In this document: positions 1 through 6,452 of the stretch, in pieces
How the letters are laid out: each line of letters starts with the position of its first letter
How positions within the stretch are numbered: position 1 is the first letter of the stretch
Assembly: GCA_021838765.1 (NCBI GenBank)
Contig: JAKCCY010000024.1
Span: 1-27,088, forward strand
Direction: 5' to 3'
DNA length: 27,088 nt
DNA from: Nitrospirota bacterium
Lineage (GTDB): Bacteria > Nitrospirota_A > Leptospirillia > Leptospirillales > Leptospirillaceae
The notes under the pieces: model-generated
What the model saw: the letters and a program-made list of their open reading frames with translations, nothing else
Database searches by the model: none
Told to the model about the DNA's origin: nothing
Translations under genes and position numbers: made by a program

Positions 1-448
1 GGGCCGTAAAGGACAGAACCCCCACCGGGAACTTCTTCGTCCCGAGAACAAGTTCCTCGGTGTGTGTCTTCTCGTCATATCGAAAGGAGAAAAGCTCGGA
101 GGTGATCCAGACCGATTGCCGTCCGTCCTTTCTCTGAAAGACGGGCCTTCGGGAAAGTCCGGCATAGAACCTGGTATAGGACTGTTTCCACCGAACTGCC
201 CCGTTACGGAGTATCTGGGAGGGAACCTCCCGGAGCCAGGGGGTGTTCTCTCCGATGAACCGGGCGTACTCCTGGTCGATGGGAACGGCCGTTCCCGAAA
301 GGGAGACCGCTTTTTGGGCAAAGACCCGGTAGTACCGGTCTTCGGAGACCTTGGCGTTGTAGATGAAACGCTGGTGTCCGATCCACTGGAGAAGAATCGA
401 CTCTTGGGCGGGGGTGGGATACGCGCGAAAGCGGTTGCCGGTCTGCAT
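1..448 (-). CDS. tnpB: IS605 OrfB/TnpB-type protein, N-terminal part (runs off window)
   Basis: Reading the minus strand from ATG at 448 gives 149 open codons to the window edge, beginning MQTGNRFRAYPTPAQESILL. This is the standard opening of IS200/IS605 TnpB proteins (RxYPTxxQ, then a stretch ending in RFIYNAKV, then a 'W..EVPSQILRNG..R' segment). TnpB proteins are RNA-guided nucleases encoded by these insertion sequences; here the RuvC residues and zinc finger lie outside the window, so activity cannot be judged. The start lies 23 bp from the divergent tnpA start, which is the IS605 arrangement. No strong ribosome binding site is visible. Family assignment is firm, the function of this copy unknown. 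Confidence 0.85.
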   Translation of the reverse strand, partial: MQTGNRFRAYPTPAQESILLQWIGHQRFIYNAKVSEDRYYRVFAQKAVSLSGTAVPIDQEYARFIGENTPWLREVPSQILRNGAVRWKQSYTRFYAGLSRRPVFQRKDGRQSVWITSELFSFRYDEKTHTEELVLGTKKFPVGVLSFTA

Positions 449-471
449 GGGAGCATGATACCCTCGGTCAC

Positions 472-918
472 ATGGATAATCAACCCAACAGATCTAGTTC
501 CCATGCCGTATACTATTTTAGGCTGCATATTGTTTTTGTGACAAAATATCGGCGAAAAACCCTCACGCCGGAACTTCTCGACTATCTCCGGGACGCCTTC
601 GGCCTGGTCCTGTCGGACTGGCGCTGCACGCTTCTGGAATTCGGCGGGGAAGCGGATCACGTGCATCTGCTGGTGGAGATCCATCCCGCACTCAATATCT
701 CCACACTGATCAACAATCTGAAAACGGCCAGTTCCAGGCGTACCCGCAACCGCTTTGCCGAGCATCTCAAGCCGTTCTACCAGAAACCGTATTTCTGGCA
801 CCGGGCTTACTATGTGGGGAGTGTGGGCGGCGCAACACTCGAAACGGTCCGACGCTATGTGGAATCTCAGGGAACGACTGAAAAAGCAGGAAGAAGAAAA
901 ACAAAACCGCCCGCTTGA
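472..918 (+). CDS. tnpA: IS200/IS605 family Y1 transposase TnpA
   Basis: A 148-aa protein of the usual TnpA size. The HUH metal-binding motif is H63-V64-H65 in ADHVHLLVE, and the nucleophilic tyrosine is Y129 in VRRYVESQG. The N-terminal YYFRLHIVFVTKYRRK segment is typical of the family. The enzyme cuts and rejoins single-stranded DNA at hairpin ends of its insertion sequence. Both catalytic elements are present, so this copy could be active. It is divergent from the tnpB fragment at 1-448. The usual final helix is followed by a short basic tail (KAGRRKTKPP). No clear Shine-Dalgarno precedes the ATG, which is common for these genes. Confidence 0.92.
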   Translation: MDNQPNRSSSHAVYYFRLHIVFVTKYRRKTLTPELLDYLRDAFGLVLSDWRCTLLEFGGEADHVHLLVEIHPALNISTLINNLKTASSRRTRNRFAEHLKPFYQKPYFWHRAYYVGSVGGATLETVRRYVESQGTTEKAGRRKTKPPA

Positions 919-919
919 C

Positions 920-948
920 CCCCTCTTGCCCTTCGGGCTAAGAAGGGG
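920..948. repeat. Imperfect hairpin just after tnpA, probable IS200/605 subterminal end
   Basis: Starting two bases after the tnpA stop, CCCCTCTTGCCC pairs with GGGCTAAGAAGGGG across a 3-base loop, with one bulged T and one bulged A on the right arm. TnpA enzymes recognise imperfect hairpins near element ends, so this is likely the end of the IS on the tnpA side. It could also terminate tnpA transcription, but there is no T-run. The exact IS boundary (somewhere 949-986) was not resolved. Confidence 0.5.
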
Positions 949-986
949 AATGCTCGGGCAGATGTTCACGAATGAATTCATCCTCC

Positions 987-1323
987 GGTGTCCGTTGGGG
1001 GGCAAAAATGGTCACCGTCCATCACAATCCCAAAATCCTTCCATCCCCTTCCGAACCCTTTTAAAGGTTGACTCGGTCACCAATCGTCACACTTGGTCAT
1101 CACCTGTCAGAATCGGGGTTTTTCTCACTTTCACGGAGGTAACACCGGTTCAAATCCGGTTGGGGACGCCATTTTTTATCAAGCACTTGCGAGTTTTGAC
1201 CTTCCGATGGAATCCCCTTGGTGTCCGTTCCAATTTCCTCCTTGAAAACTTGCTCAGACCTTTGACTGCGTTCCAGAGGTGGGTCGGTCCCAAGTGGGCA
1301 TACCGGAGGATCATGCTTTGAGA
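987..1323. repeat. Long repeat R1 (337 bp), element end plus tRNA-Glu 3' half plus integrase tail
   Basis: Nearly identical to 7212-7548, from the shared GGTGTCCGTTGGGGGGC at the left to CATGCTTTGAGA at the right; both copies are 337 bp. The first ~140 bp are non-coding element arm, then comes a tRNA-Glu 3' half (1128-1171), then the 3' end of the integrase gene. A third copy of the arm only is at about 4109-4211. The arm holds several TCAC-rich near-repeats, and the 10-mer GGTGTCCGTT occurs at 987-996 and again at 1220-1229, flanking the tRNA core. Confidence 0.9.
1128..1171 (+). other. tRNA-Glu(UUC) 3' half, attachment site
   Basis: The segment fits the 3' half of a tRNA-Glu base for base: anticodon loop CTTTCAC (anticodon TTC), 3' anticodon arm GGAGG, variable TAAC, perfectly paired T-arm ACCGG/CCGGT around TTCAAAT, acceptor strand TGGGGAC, discriminator G, CCA. 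No 5' half (expected GTCCCCA...) precedes it; instead the repeat arm ends in TCTCA directly before the loop. It is therefore not a working tRNA but a displaced or duplicated 3' end, as left by integrases that target tRNA genes. The adjacent integrase supports this. Confidence 0.82.
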
Positions 1324-2079
1324 CTTGTGTCCCAGAAGAGTCTGAAGGGTCCGGTCATTGGCCCCGCTCATGGCGAGACGCGAGGCAAATGCATGACGGA
1401 GGTCATGGAAACGAAACAGGGCGAGGTTGGCCTTCTCGACCGCTTCCTTGAAATCATGGGACAGATGGGTTCGAGCCATCGCGCCGCCGATCGTATTCGC
1501 AAATACGGGAGCCGCTGGAACATCCTGCCCTGGAAGAAACAGAAGGACTTCCTGAACAGTACTGTTCATCAGAACTCTGCGGTTTGTTTTATTCTTCGGG
1601 TCCCTTGCCAGAAATGACCCAGCATTGAAGTCCACATCCCCCCATACAAGCTTCAATAGTTCCCCCTGACGACAACCCGTGTGCAGCGCCACAATGACAA
1701 TCGGGTGAAGCCTTTCTGGAAGGATTTCAAACAAACGAACTTCCTGTTCCTCTGTGAGATACCGGACAAGGGTGTTACCGAACTTTGGGGCAGCAACCCG
1801 GGCAACGGGATTTTTTTCAATCAGTTTATTTCGAACGGCCCGGTTATACACCGCTTTGAGGACAACAAGGCTCCGGGCAATCGTCGCGGGTTTGTATCCC
1901 TCCTTTTTCATGGCACACATGATTTCTTCGACCATGAACGAGCGGATGCTCGTGGCCGGCTTGTCTCCAAAAGCATCAAGCCAGCGGCGAAGACGGGAGA
2001 TGTCATCCCCTTTTCTCTTGTGATGCAAATACATCACAGCCAGTTCCCCAAATGTCGGTTCGTATTTCTTGACCAGCAA
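1150..2079 (-). CDS. int: Tyrosine recombinase (phage/island integrase), arm-binding domain missing
   Basis: A 309-aa site-specific recombinase. A SAM-like core-binding domain (about residues 8-90, PTFGELAVMYLHHK) is followed by the catalytic domain with R137 (HTGCRQGE), H225 and R228 (HDLRH), H251 (LLGHKS) and nucleophile Y260. All are intact. The last codons and the TGA stop (1150-1152) lie antisense inside the tRNA-Glu T-loop, so the C-terminus GVPNRI is written by the attachment site. The start is uncertain: only TTG at 2079 is available before an in-frame TAA at 2089-2091, and the ~60-residue N-terminal arm-binding domain usual in this family is absent. The protein is probably truncated at its N-terminus. 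It likely drove integration at the tRNA-Glu site. Confidence 0.88.
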   Translation of the reverse strand: MLVKKYEPTFGELAVMYLHHKRKGDDISRLRRWLDAFGDKPATSIRSFMVEEIMCAMKKEGYKPATIARSLVVLKAVYNRAVRNKLIEKNPVARVAAPKFGNTLVRYLTEEQEVRLFEILPERLHPIVIVALHTGCRQGELLKLVWGDVDFNAGSFLARDPKNKTNRRVLMNSTVQEVLLFLPGQDVPAAPVFANTIGGAMARTHLSHDFKEAVEKANLALFRFHDLRHAFASRLAMSGANDRTLQTLLGHKSQSMILRYAHLGPTHLWNAVKGLSKFSRRKLERTPRGFHRKVKTRKCLIKNGVPNRI

Positions 2080-2239
2080 TTCAAAATTTTAAAATTCCTT
2101 ATTTTTAAAGAGGCAAGAAGGAATATGGAAAACCAGCGGGAATGGCCATGGAGGTATCGGCGGTAGAAATCGCTTGAGGAAGGGTTCAAAAGAAATAAGT
2201 GGGCGAAATACCCCATCGGAAGTTCGTTTCGGATGAGGA

Positions 2240-2755
2240 CTGACCGAAGAAATTCTATCAATCATCGCAAGGGGGGATGCCCCGGTATTTCTTCTCATAG
2301 CGGGCCCAAATGGAGCCGGAAAGTCCACTTTCCGCGAGAAGAGGCTGGACCCGTTGGACTTCCCATGCATCGATCCGAACAAGGTCGGGAAAGAACTGTT
2401 CGGCCGACATCCAAAGACAAAACAGGATTCGCTGAAAGCCACTGAGGAAGCGACGGAGAGAATCCAAAAGGCTTTCAGCGAATCCCGATCGCTCTTGAGA
2501 CAGTATTTTCCTATTCGGAAAGGTACAAGCTTGGCCTGATTGATGAGGCCAATGGAAAAGGGTTCAAGACCGTGCTCGTTTTTATCTGGGTCAATCACCC
2601 GGGATGTCGTAGCCGAAAGACGAGGACCTGAGACCTTTTCCAATCACGGACAGCCCCCCCCGAATTCATTCGTGGGGAGATTCAGTTTTGACAATAGGTG
2701 GCACACGATCAGCCATATCTCTGTGCGCTGGCGCACAGACGATTCTTCCTCCTGA
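2240..2755 (+). pseudogene. Zeta-toxin-like P-loop ATPase, frameshifted
   Basis: Frame 1 (to TGA at 2537-2539) reads EILSIIARGDAPVFLLIAGP and then NGAGKST, a Walker A motif, followed by a CIDPNKVGKELFG segment, as in zeta toxin/predicted ABC-type ATPase (AAA_33-like) proteins. The family's next block appears in a second frame from about 2491 (LETVFSYSERYKLGLIDEAN, then GFKTVLVFIWVNHP), and a third frame from about 2600 continues DVVAERRG. Two frameshifts break the gene. Family members phosphorylate small molecules such as UDP-N-acetylglucosamine when they act as toxins; that role is inferred. No in-frame ATG exists: the upstream frame ends in TGA at 2234-2236, and CTG 2240 is the first possible start. 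A short open stretch at about 2097-2236 may be a decayed partner gene. Confidence 0.72.
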
Positions 2756-2774
2756 TCAGGATAATTTTTTCAAA

Positions 2775-3701
2775 ATGTTATTAACTTCCTTGAGCGAAGC
2801 CAAGATTGCTTGTGGAGACCTTGATTCGCCTACCATGAGGGCCAATGAACGCATGAAAAGATCAAATCCCGAAGTTGTCAAAAAATCTGGGACCGCCAAT
2901 TCGCTGATTCAGGTGCTGGGCCAAAGCGAACGCGTCAAGGATATCGTCGAAGAGTGTGCAGAGGACTTGTCGTCGCTCAATGCCGGACTAAAGAGTGAAA
3001 TGGAGGGCGGAGATGTTTCGGCAGGAGTTGAAAATGCTCTCGAAAAAAGTGAGGCCGTCGAGGGTAAGGTGCAGGATGCTGCCGAGTCGTTGTCGTTGGT
3101 CAACAGTGCGCTGAAGATGGAGGTGAACGCGCGACATATTCTGGAAGATCAATTGGCCACGGTTATCAGACAGGGAGACGAGGCTCGGCATGCGTCCCTT
3201 CACGACCCTTTAACGGGCCTGCCTAATCGCGCACTGTTCAATGATCGACTGGAGCATGAACTGGCAGTGGCTACTCGGAATGGTCTTCATTTTGCCGTGA
3301 TGTTCCTGGATCTGGATGATTTTAAGATGATTAATGATTCGTATGGGCACGACGTTGGTGATCTCGTCTTGAAAATGATCGCCGGACGACTCAAGCAAAC
3401 GATGCGGGAAGAAGACACGGTCTGCCGCCATGGCGGTGACGAATTCCTGTATATTTTGACGAAACCCGAGAGCAAAGACGACATCGCAATCGTCGCGGGA
3501 AAAATTATCAAGGTGGTTCAAGAGCCGTGTGACATTCAGGTGCGTGACATCAGTGTCAGCTTTTGCATCAACCCTAGCATCGGAATATCGATTTTTCCGA
3601 AAGACGGCACGACTTCATCTGTGCTGCTTGATGTTGCGGACAAGGCCATGTACCGGGCAAAGCACAAGAAGTCTGGCCATTCATTTGCTGATGATGAATA
3701 A
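2775..3701 (+). CDS. Diguanylate cyclase (GGDEF domain)
   Basis: A 308-aa protein making cyclic di-GMP from GTP. The C-terminal GGDEF domain (about residues 135-300) begins at HDPLTGLPNRALF. The active-site motif is GGDEF at residues 220-224 (HGGDEFLYIL), and an inhibitory RxxD site (REED, 211-214) lies five residues before it, so product inhibition is expected. The N-terminal ~130 residues are helical, rich in E, K and S, with no membrane segment or recognised sensor domain. I chose ATG 2775; the frame stays open to 2688, but that extension overlaps the decayed zeta gene. A weak AGGA lies 12 bases upstream, so ATG at 2835-2837 is an alternative. It sits in the island between pseudogenes, yet its own frame is intact. 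Confidence 0.87.
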   Translation: MLLTSLSEAKIACGDLDSPTMRANERMKRSNPEVVKKSGTANSLIQVLGQSERVKDIVEECAEDLSSLNAGLKSEMEGGDVSAGVENALEKSEAVEGKVQDAAESLSLVNSALKMEVNARHILEDQLATVIRQGDEARHASLHDPLTGLPNRALFNDRLEHELAVATRNGLHFAVMFLDLDDFKMINDSYGHDVGDLVLKMIAGRLKQTMREEDTVCRHGGDEFLYILTKPESKDDIAIVAGKIIKVVQEPCDIQVRDISVSFCINPSIGISIFPKDGTTSSVLLDVADKAMYRAKHKKSGHSFADDE

Positions 3702-3765
3702 CCCGGTTTCAATAGGCCAATGAGCGCAGTCGGGGAACTTAAATCTGGCCTTGAAAAAGCTCATT

Positions 3766-3981
3766 TCATACTGTCTCAATGGGATCATTAACGGCCTTGA
3801 TGGGTCCGATGACAGGGGCCGACTTCCCACAAGTCAGCCGGTACCGGGGAACCTCCGTCTCCGCAATCGCTTTCCGGACGGTCGCCCGGTTGATGCAAAG
3901 ATGACGTGCAATGCGGCGTATTAACCACCCTTCCTGAAGATGTTTCTTCTTGATAAACTCGACGTGGACCATTCCGATCAT
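3766..3981 (-). pseudogene. istA: IS21 family IstA transposase, N-terminal fragment
   Basis: Seventy-one residues starting MIGMVHVEFIKKKHLQEGW with a helix-turn-helix (IRRIARHLCINRATVRKAI) and then ETEVPRYRL, matching the start of IstA transposases of the IS21 family. Full IstA proteins are about 400-500 aa, so more than 80% is missing, including the DDE catalytic core. GGGAGG sits 8 bases before the ATG at 3981. No istB helper gene follows. It is a non-functional relic. Confidence 0.75.
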
Positions 3982-4108
3982 CCTTGCTTCCTCCCTGATG
4001 AAGTGTTGACTTTGCCATCAACAACTTTACAGGAGGAGATGTCGAGGTGGTCTACTTTTTCATTTCTACTTCCCCCTCAAGTGTTACACTTTTACATTAC
4101 CATTCACA
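3766..4108 (-). mobile_element. IS21-like relic: istA start plus its terminal region
   Basis: Read on the minus strand, the segment begins TGTGAATGG at 4108. It has AT-rich repeated short motifs (GTGTAACACTT, AAAGTAGACC, AAAGTCAAC) before the istA start, as expected for the multiple terminal repeats of IS21 elements, which end in TGT. The proposed end at 4108 abuts the first base shared by repeat R2, so this insertion probably removed the left ~45 bp of R2. The other end of the element is lost. Confidence 0.55.
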
Positions 4109-4211
4109 CCAAAGATCCTGCCATCCCCTTCCGAACCCTTTTAAAGGTTGACTCGGTCACCAATCGTCACACTTGGTCATCACCTGTCAGAATCGGGGCT
4201 TTTCTCACTTT
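4109..4211. repeat. Truncated repeat copy R2 (element arm only)
   Basis: About 103 bp nearly identical to R1 1031-1131 and R3 7256-7356, from CCATCCCCTTCCGAACCC through GGTCATCACCTGTCAG to TTCTCACTTT. Similarity stops inside what would be the tRNA anticodon loop, after CTTT, where a different sequence (TAAGGAGAG...) continues. The left end is cut off by the IS21 relic. Confidence 0.88.
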
Positions 4212-4252
4212 TAAGGAGAGTGTGCTGGGATCGAAACCAAAGCAGCTCACCA
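4208..4252 (+). other. tRNA-Lys(UUU)-like 3' half joined to repeat R2
   Basis: The sequence after the R2 arm parses exactly as a tRNA 3' half: loop CTTTTAA (anticodon TTT), 3' anticodon arm GGAGA, 5-base variable loop GTGTG, T-stem CTGGG, 7-base loop ATCGAAA, T-stem CCAAA, 7-base acceptor GCAGCTC, A, CCA. All segment lengths are right. Two of five T-stem pairs fail, and the loop starts with A not T, so it is degenerate. It is not a functional tRNA. The identity as Lys rests only on the anticodon loop. Confidence 0.5.
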
Positions 4253-4273
4253 TATTTACCATAGGGTTTGTCC

Positions 4274-4771
4274 TTAACCTGGCTGCTCATTGTCGAGAGT
4301 AGTCAACACCTTTTCCACTAAATCCCATGGTAAACGCCGTCCATTGACACGCATTCGGTGATAGGCACCCCGGGCCACCAGTACAGAAATCTTTCCCGTC
4401 CGCACCATTTCGCTGACCAGCCACAATGTTCCGTGCACCCTGACGTGCTCACTTTCAGCAGCTGCCTTTAGATCCTTATCTCCCGTCAGCAGCGGGCACT
4501 CCATTTTCACTGCCAGCACCAGTGAAAACAGGTCATTTCGGCCAGGGCGCGGGTACCTCCTGGCCAATTCGACCACGTGTTCGATCATCAACTCGTCGAG
4601 TTCCTGTACCTCAAGTCCCATGCCAAGGAGAGAGCGGTGCTGTCCCTCCAACTCCTCGTAAAAGAGCACGTCGGGTACAGCGAACCGATAATTTAGACTG
4701 AACATGGGTGCGAGAAGCCCACCAATCTCGATATCGATCAGGATATTCGCATCACTGATAAGCAGCAACAT
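4274..4771 (-). CDS. PIN-domain protein, probable toxin of a TA module
   Basis: A 165-aa PIN-fold nuclease-like protein. Acidic residues expected for metal binding are visible: D7 in ISDANILID, E39/E40 in LFYEELEG, D in GRNDLFSL and the pair in LLTGDKDL. PIN toxins cut RNA; the target here is unknown. Its ATG (4771) lies inside the last codons of the upstream HTH-ImmA gene (20-bp overlap), so the two are co-transcribed and translationally coupled. This antitoxin-first order is usual for type II modules. The reading frame is complete with no lesions, in contrast to most neighbours. It is DUF3368-like, with a C-terminal extension rich in R and L. Confidence 0.8.
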   Translation of the reverse strand: MLLLISDANILIDIEIGGLLAPMFSLNYRFAVPDVLFYEELEGQHRSLLGMGLEVQELDELMIEHVVELARRYPRPGRNDLFSLVLAVKMECPLLTGDKDLKAAAESEHVRVHGTLWLVSEMVRTGKISVLVARGAYHRMRVNGRRLPWDLVEKVLTTLDNEQPG

Positions 4772-5819
4772 CGCTGCCCTCCAGAGTTCGTACGGTCTGG
4801 AAGGCAGTTAGAGACATTTTCATCAGTTCTGCCGCTTTTGATTCTCCTATGTAATTTTCTGCAAGCGCGTGGAAGACTCGTTGCTCAAACACGTGCGCTT
4901 TCTCAGCCGGGTACGGGTTACCCGGCTCAGTAATATGCCAACCCTTGATCCGAAAGAGCTTCACTTGGTTGCTCATCCATGCCGGTGTCACGATGCCGAG
5001 ATCACGAGCCCGGTAGAGAATGGCAGACATGCTGAGGCCAAACTCTTCCTTGAGCAGGGCAAGTTCCTTAGGCTCGATGTAGTTTCGGTGAGCCCCGAGC
5101 TCCTGTGTCACGGACTGGCGTGGAAACAGAAAAGCACCGGCAAAGCGGTTGCAGGCCATCTCCTCATCAAGTTCAGACTCCAGCCGCTTGGCGAGCATCA
5201 GATGGCCGAGTTCGTGCGCGAGCGTGAAACGTTGGCGGTCACCAGGCCAATTGCTTCCGACGACGATGATCGGCATCTGATTGACGGAAGCTGCCAGCCC
5301 GTCGAATTTGGGATCCGCATTAGCATCGATCATGAACACTCGGATGCCGTGTGTCTCCAAAACGTCGACCAGGTCCGGAATTGGGTCGTAGCCTAAGTCC
5401 CATGATTTTCGAACCGCCTCGGCAATGTCCTCGATTTGACTGAAGTCGGTGACCGATGTCGGGAAGCCCATCACCGGGACAAACGGTGCCACAGGCGGCT
5501 CAGGGAACAGATTTTCGAGCTCGATGCGCCGCTCAATCTGATCGATCACCTCATGCTCAATGGCCTCCAACCGCTTCTTAGGCAGGGTGCTGCGCTTGCG
5601 GTACTCAATCCGATCGAGAGCCACGGTCTCAGGCCGAAAAAAATATTCGGTGCGCACGTTGAGCGCCCGAGAAAGCTTGAGCAGAGTAGCGGACGTCGGA
5701 GTTACTTGCTCATCCTCGTACTTCTTGATGGCGGCATGCGTCAGTCCGATCCGAGAGCCCAGTTCGCGCAGCGACAGCCCCGCCGCTTTTCGAGCCCGGT
5801 ACAGCCGTTGACCAATCAT
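4752..5819 (-). CDS. HTH (XRE) plus ImmA/IrrE-type metallopeptidase, probable antitoxin/regulator
   Basis: A 355-aa protein. An N-terminal Cro/C1-type HTH (about residues 1-60, RKAAGLSLRELGSRIGLTHA) precedes an M78 (ImmA/IrrE) domain with the zinc motif HELGH at 202-206 and a downstream acidic ligand in DEEMACNRFAG. Such proteins bind DNA, and some cleave repressors; here it overlaps a PIN-domain gene, and I infer that it represses the operon and neutralises the PIN protein. I moved the start from ATG 5834 to ATG 5819: GGAGGG lies 7 bases before 5819, while nothing precedes 5834. A palindromic operator overlies the promoter upstream. A stress or protease-triggered switch is possible but not shown. 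Confidence 0.85.
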   Translation of the reverse strand: MIGQRLYRARKAAGLSLRELGSRIGLTHAAIKKYEDEQVTPTSATLLKLSRALNVRTEYFFRPETVALDRIEYRKRSTLPKKRLEAIEHEVIDQIERRIELENLFPEPPVAPFVPVMGFPTSVTDFSQIEDIAEAVRKSWDLGYDPIPDLVDVLETHGIRVFMIDANADPKFDGLAASVNQMPIIVVGSNWPGDRQRFTLAHELGHLMLAKRLESELDEEMACNRFAGAFLFPRQSVTQELGAHRNYIEPKELALLKEEFGLSMSAILYRARDLGIVTPAWMSNQVKLFRIKGWHITEPGNPYPAEKAHVFEQRVFHALAENYIGESKAAELMKMSLTAFQTVRTLEGSDVAAYQ

Positions 5820-5838
5820 AATCAGACCCTCCATTGAA

Positions 5839-5877
5839 AGTTTACATACATATTAATCATAGTTATATCTGTAAACT
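5839..5877 (-). promoter_or_regulatory. Promoter and palindromic operator of the ImmA-PIN operon
   Basis: AGTTTACA (5839-5846) and TGTAAACT (5870-5877) form a perfect 8-bp inverted repeat, centres 31 bp apart, about three helical turns. On the minus strand the outer arm supplies a -35 box TTTACA (5875-5870), then a 17-base spacer and -10 TATGTA (5852-5847). The boxes lie within or beside the arms, so a bound HTH dimer or tetramer would block RNA polymerase. Autorepression by the adjacent HTH protein is inferred. Confidence 0.6.
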
Positions 5878-5972
5878 GAAGTCAAAGGCGAAATGCAGTA
5901 TGACTGGCGGGTCAGGTCAAGTTCCCAATTGGCCTGTCAGATGGGTTCACGGTAAACCATAGGAGGATTGCC

Positions 5973-6188
5973 ATGGCAAAGAAACATTTTCCAAAGGGCC
6001 TTGATGGCCGCATGCGGGATGAGAATGGTGAGATCCGCCAGAAGCGCAGCGACACGAAAGTGGAAACACTGCGCAAGATCTACGGCAAAGATTTCGCCAG
6101 TGGCTACCGGTCAGACGCGCAGCTGGGCACGGTGCTCAAGCGTGAGGGCCTTGAAACCCTGGATCAGTTGCTTAAGAAAACCGAGTAG
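5973..6188 (+). CDS. Small basic protein of unknown function (71 aa)
   Basis: Starts MAKKHFPKGLDGRMRDENGE and is rich in K and R (RQKRSDTKVETLRKIYGKDF), with a GYRSDAQLGTVLKREG segment and a C-terminal helix LDQLLKK. The start is well supported: AGGAGG sits 6 bases before the ATG. I do not recognise a domain, though it resembles small proteins carried on mobile elements. No cysteines, signal peptide or membrane segment. It is divergent from the ImmA-PIN operon. After its TAG stop the same frame stays open for 42 codons to TGA at 6315-6317 (...GQRVSIATGKARINEYIVAL...), which may be a separate gene remnant. Positions 6318-6452 hold nothing I can assign. Confidence 0.65.
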   Translation: MAKKHFPKGLDGRMRDENGEIRQKRSDTKVETLRKIYGKDFASGYRSDAQLGTVLKREGLETLDQLLKKTE

Positions 6189-6452
6189 ACAATCGGCAGT
6201 GCCTTCGCAGCGGATGATCGAACCAACCTCGGAAGCAAGCGAACTGGTCAGCGGGTGTCGATCGCCACCGGCAAAGCGCGAATCAACGAGTACATTGTTG
6301 CACTGGAAGAAGTCTGAGTGACCTCGCAGCATCGACTCACCGCGCCAAACCAGGCCGCATCGCCGAATGAGGGGCTTCGTGCCGTGAAGGCCCCCCCAAT
6401 TCTATGAACAATCTGCTCCCGCTTGTAGGGAATATCAATTTCAAGAAAGGGC

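Noticed and set aside
1081..1171. A complete tRNA-Glu gene
   Set aside because: GTCACCAATCGTCAC at 1077-1091 loosely resembles a tRNA-Glu 5' end, but the distance to the anticodon is about 60 bases instead of 33 and no D-arm or anticodon 5' arm forms.
2233..2445. Programmed frameshifting in the zeta-like gene at the G6 run
   Set aside because: The P-loop frame is already open before the G-run, and two later shifts have no slippery sequence; mutation explains them better.
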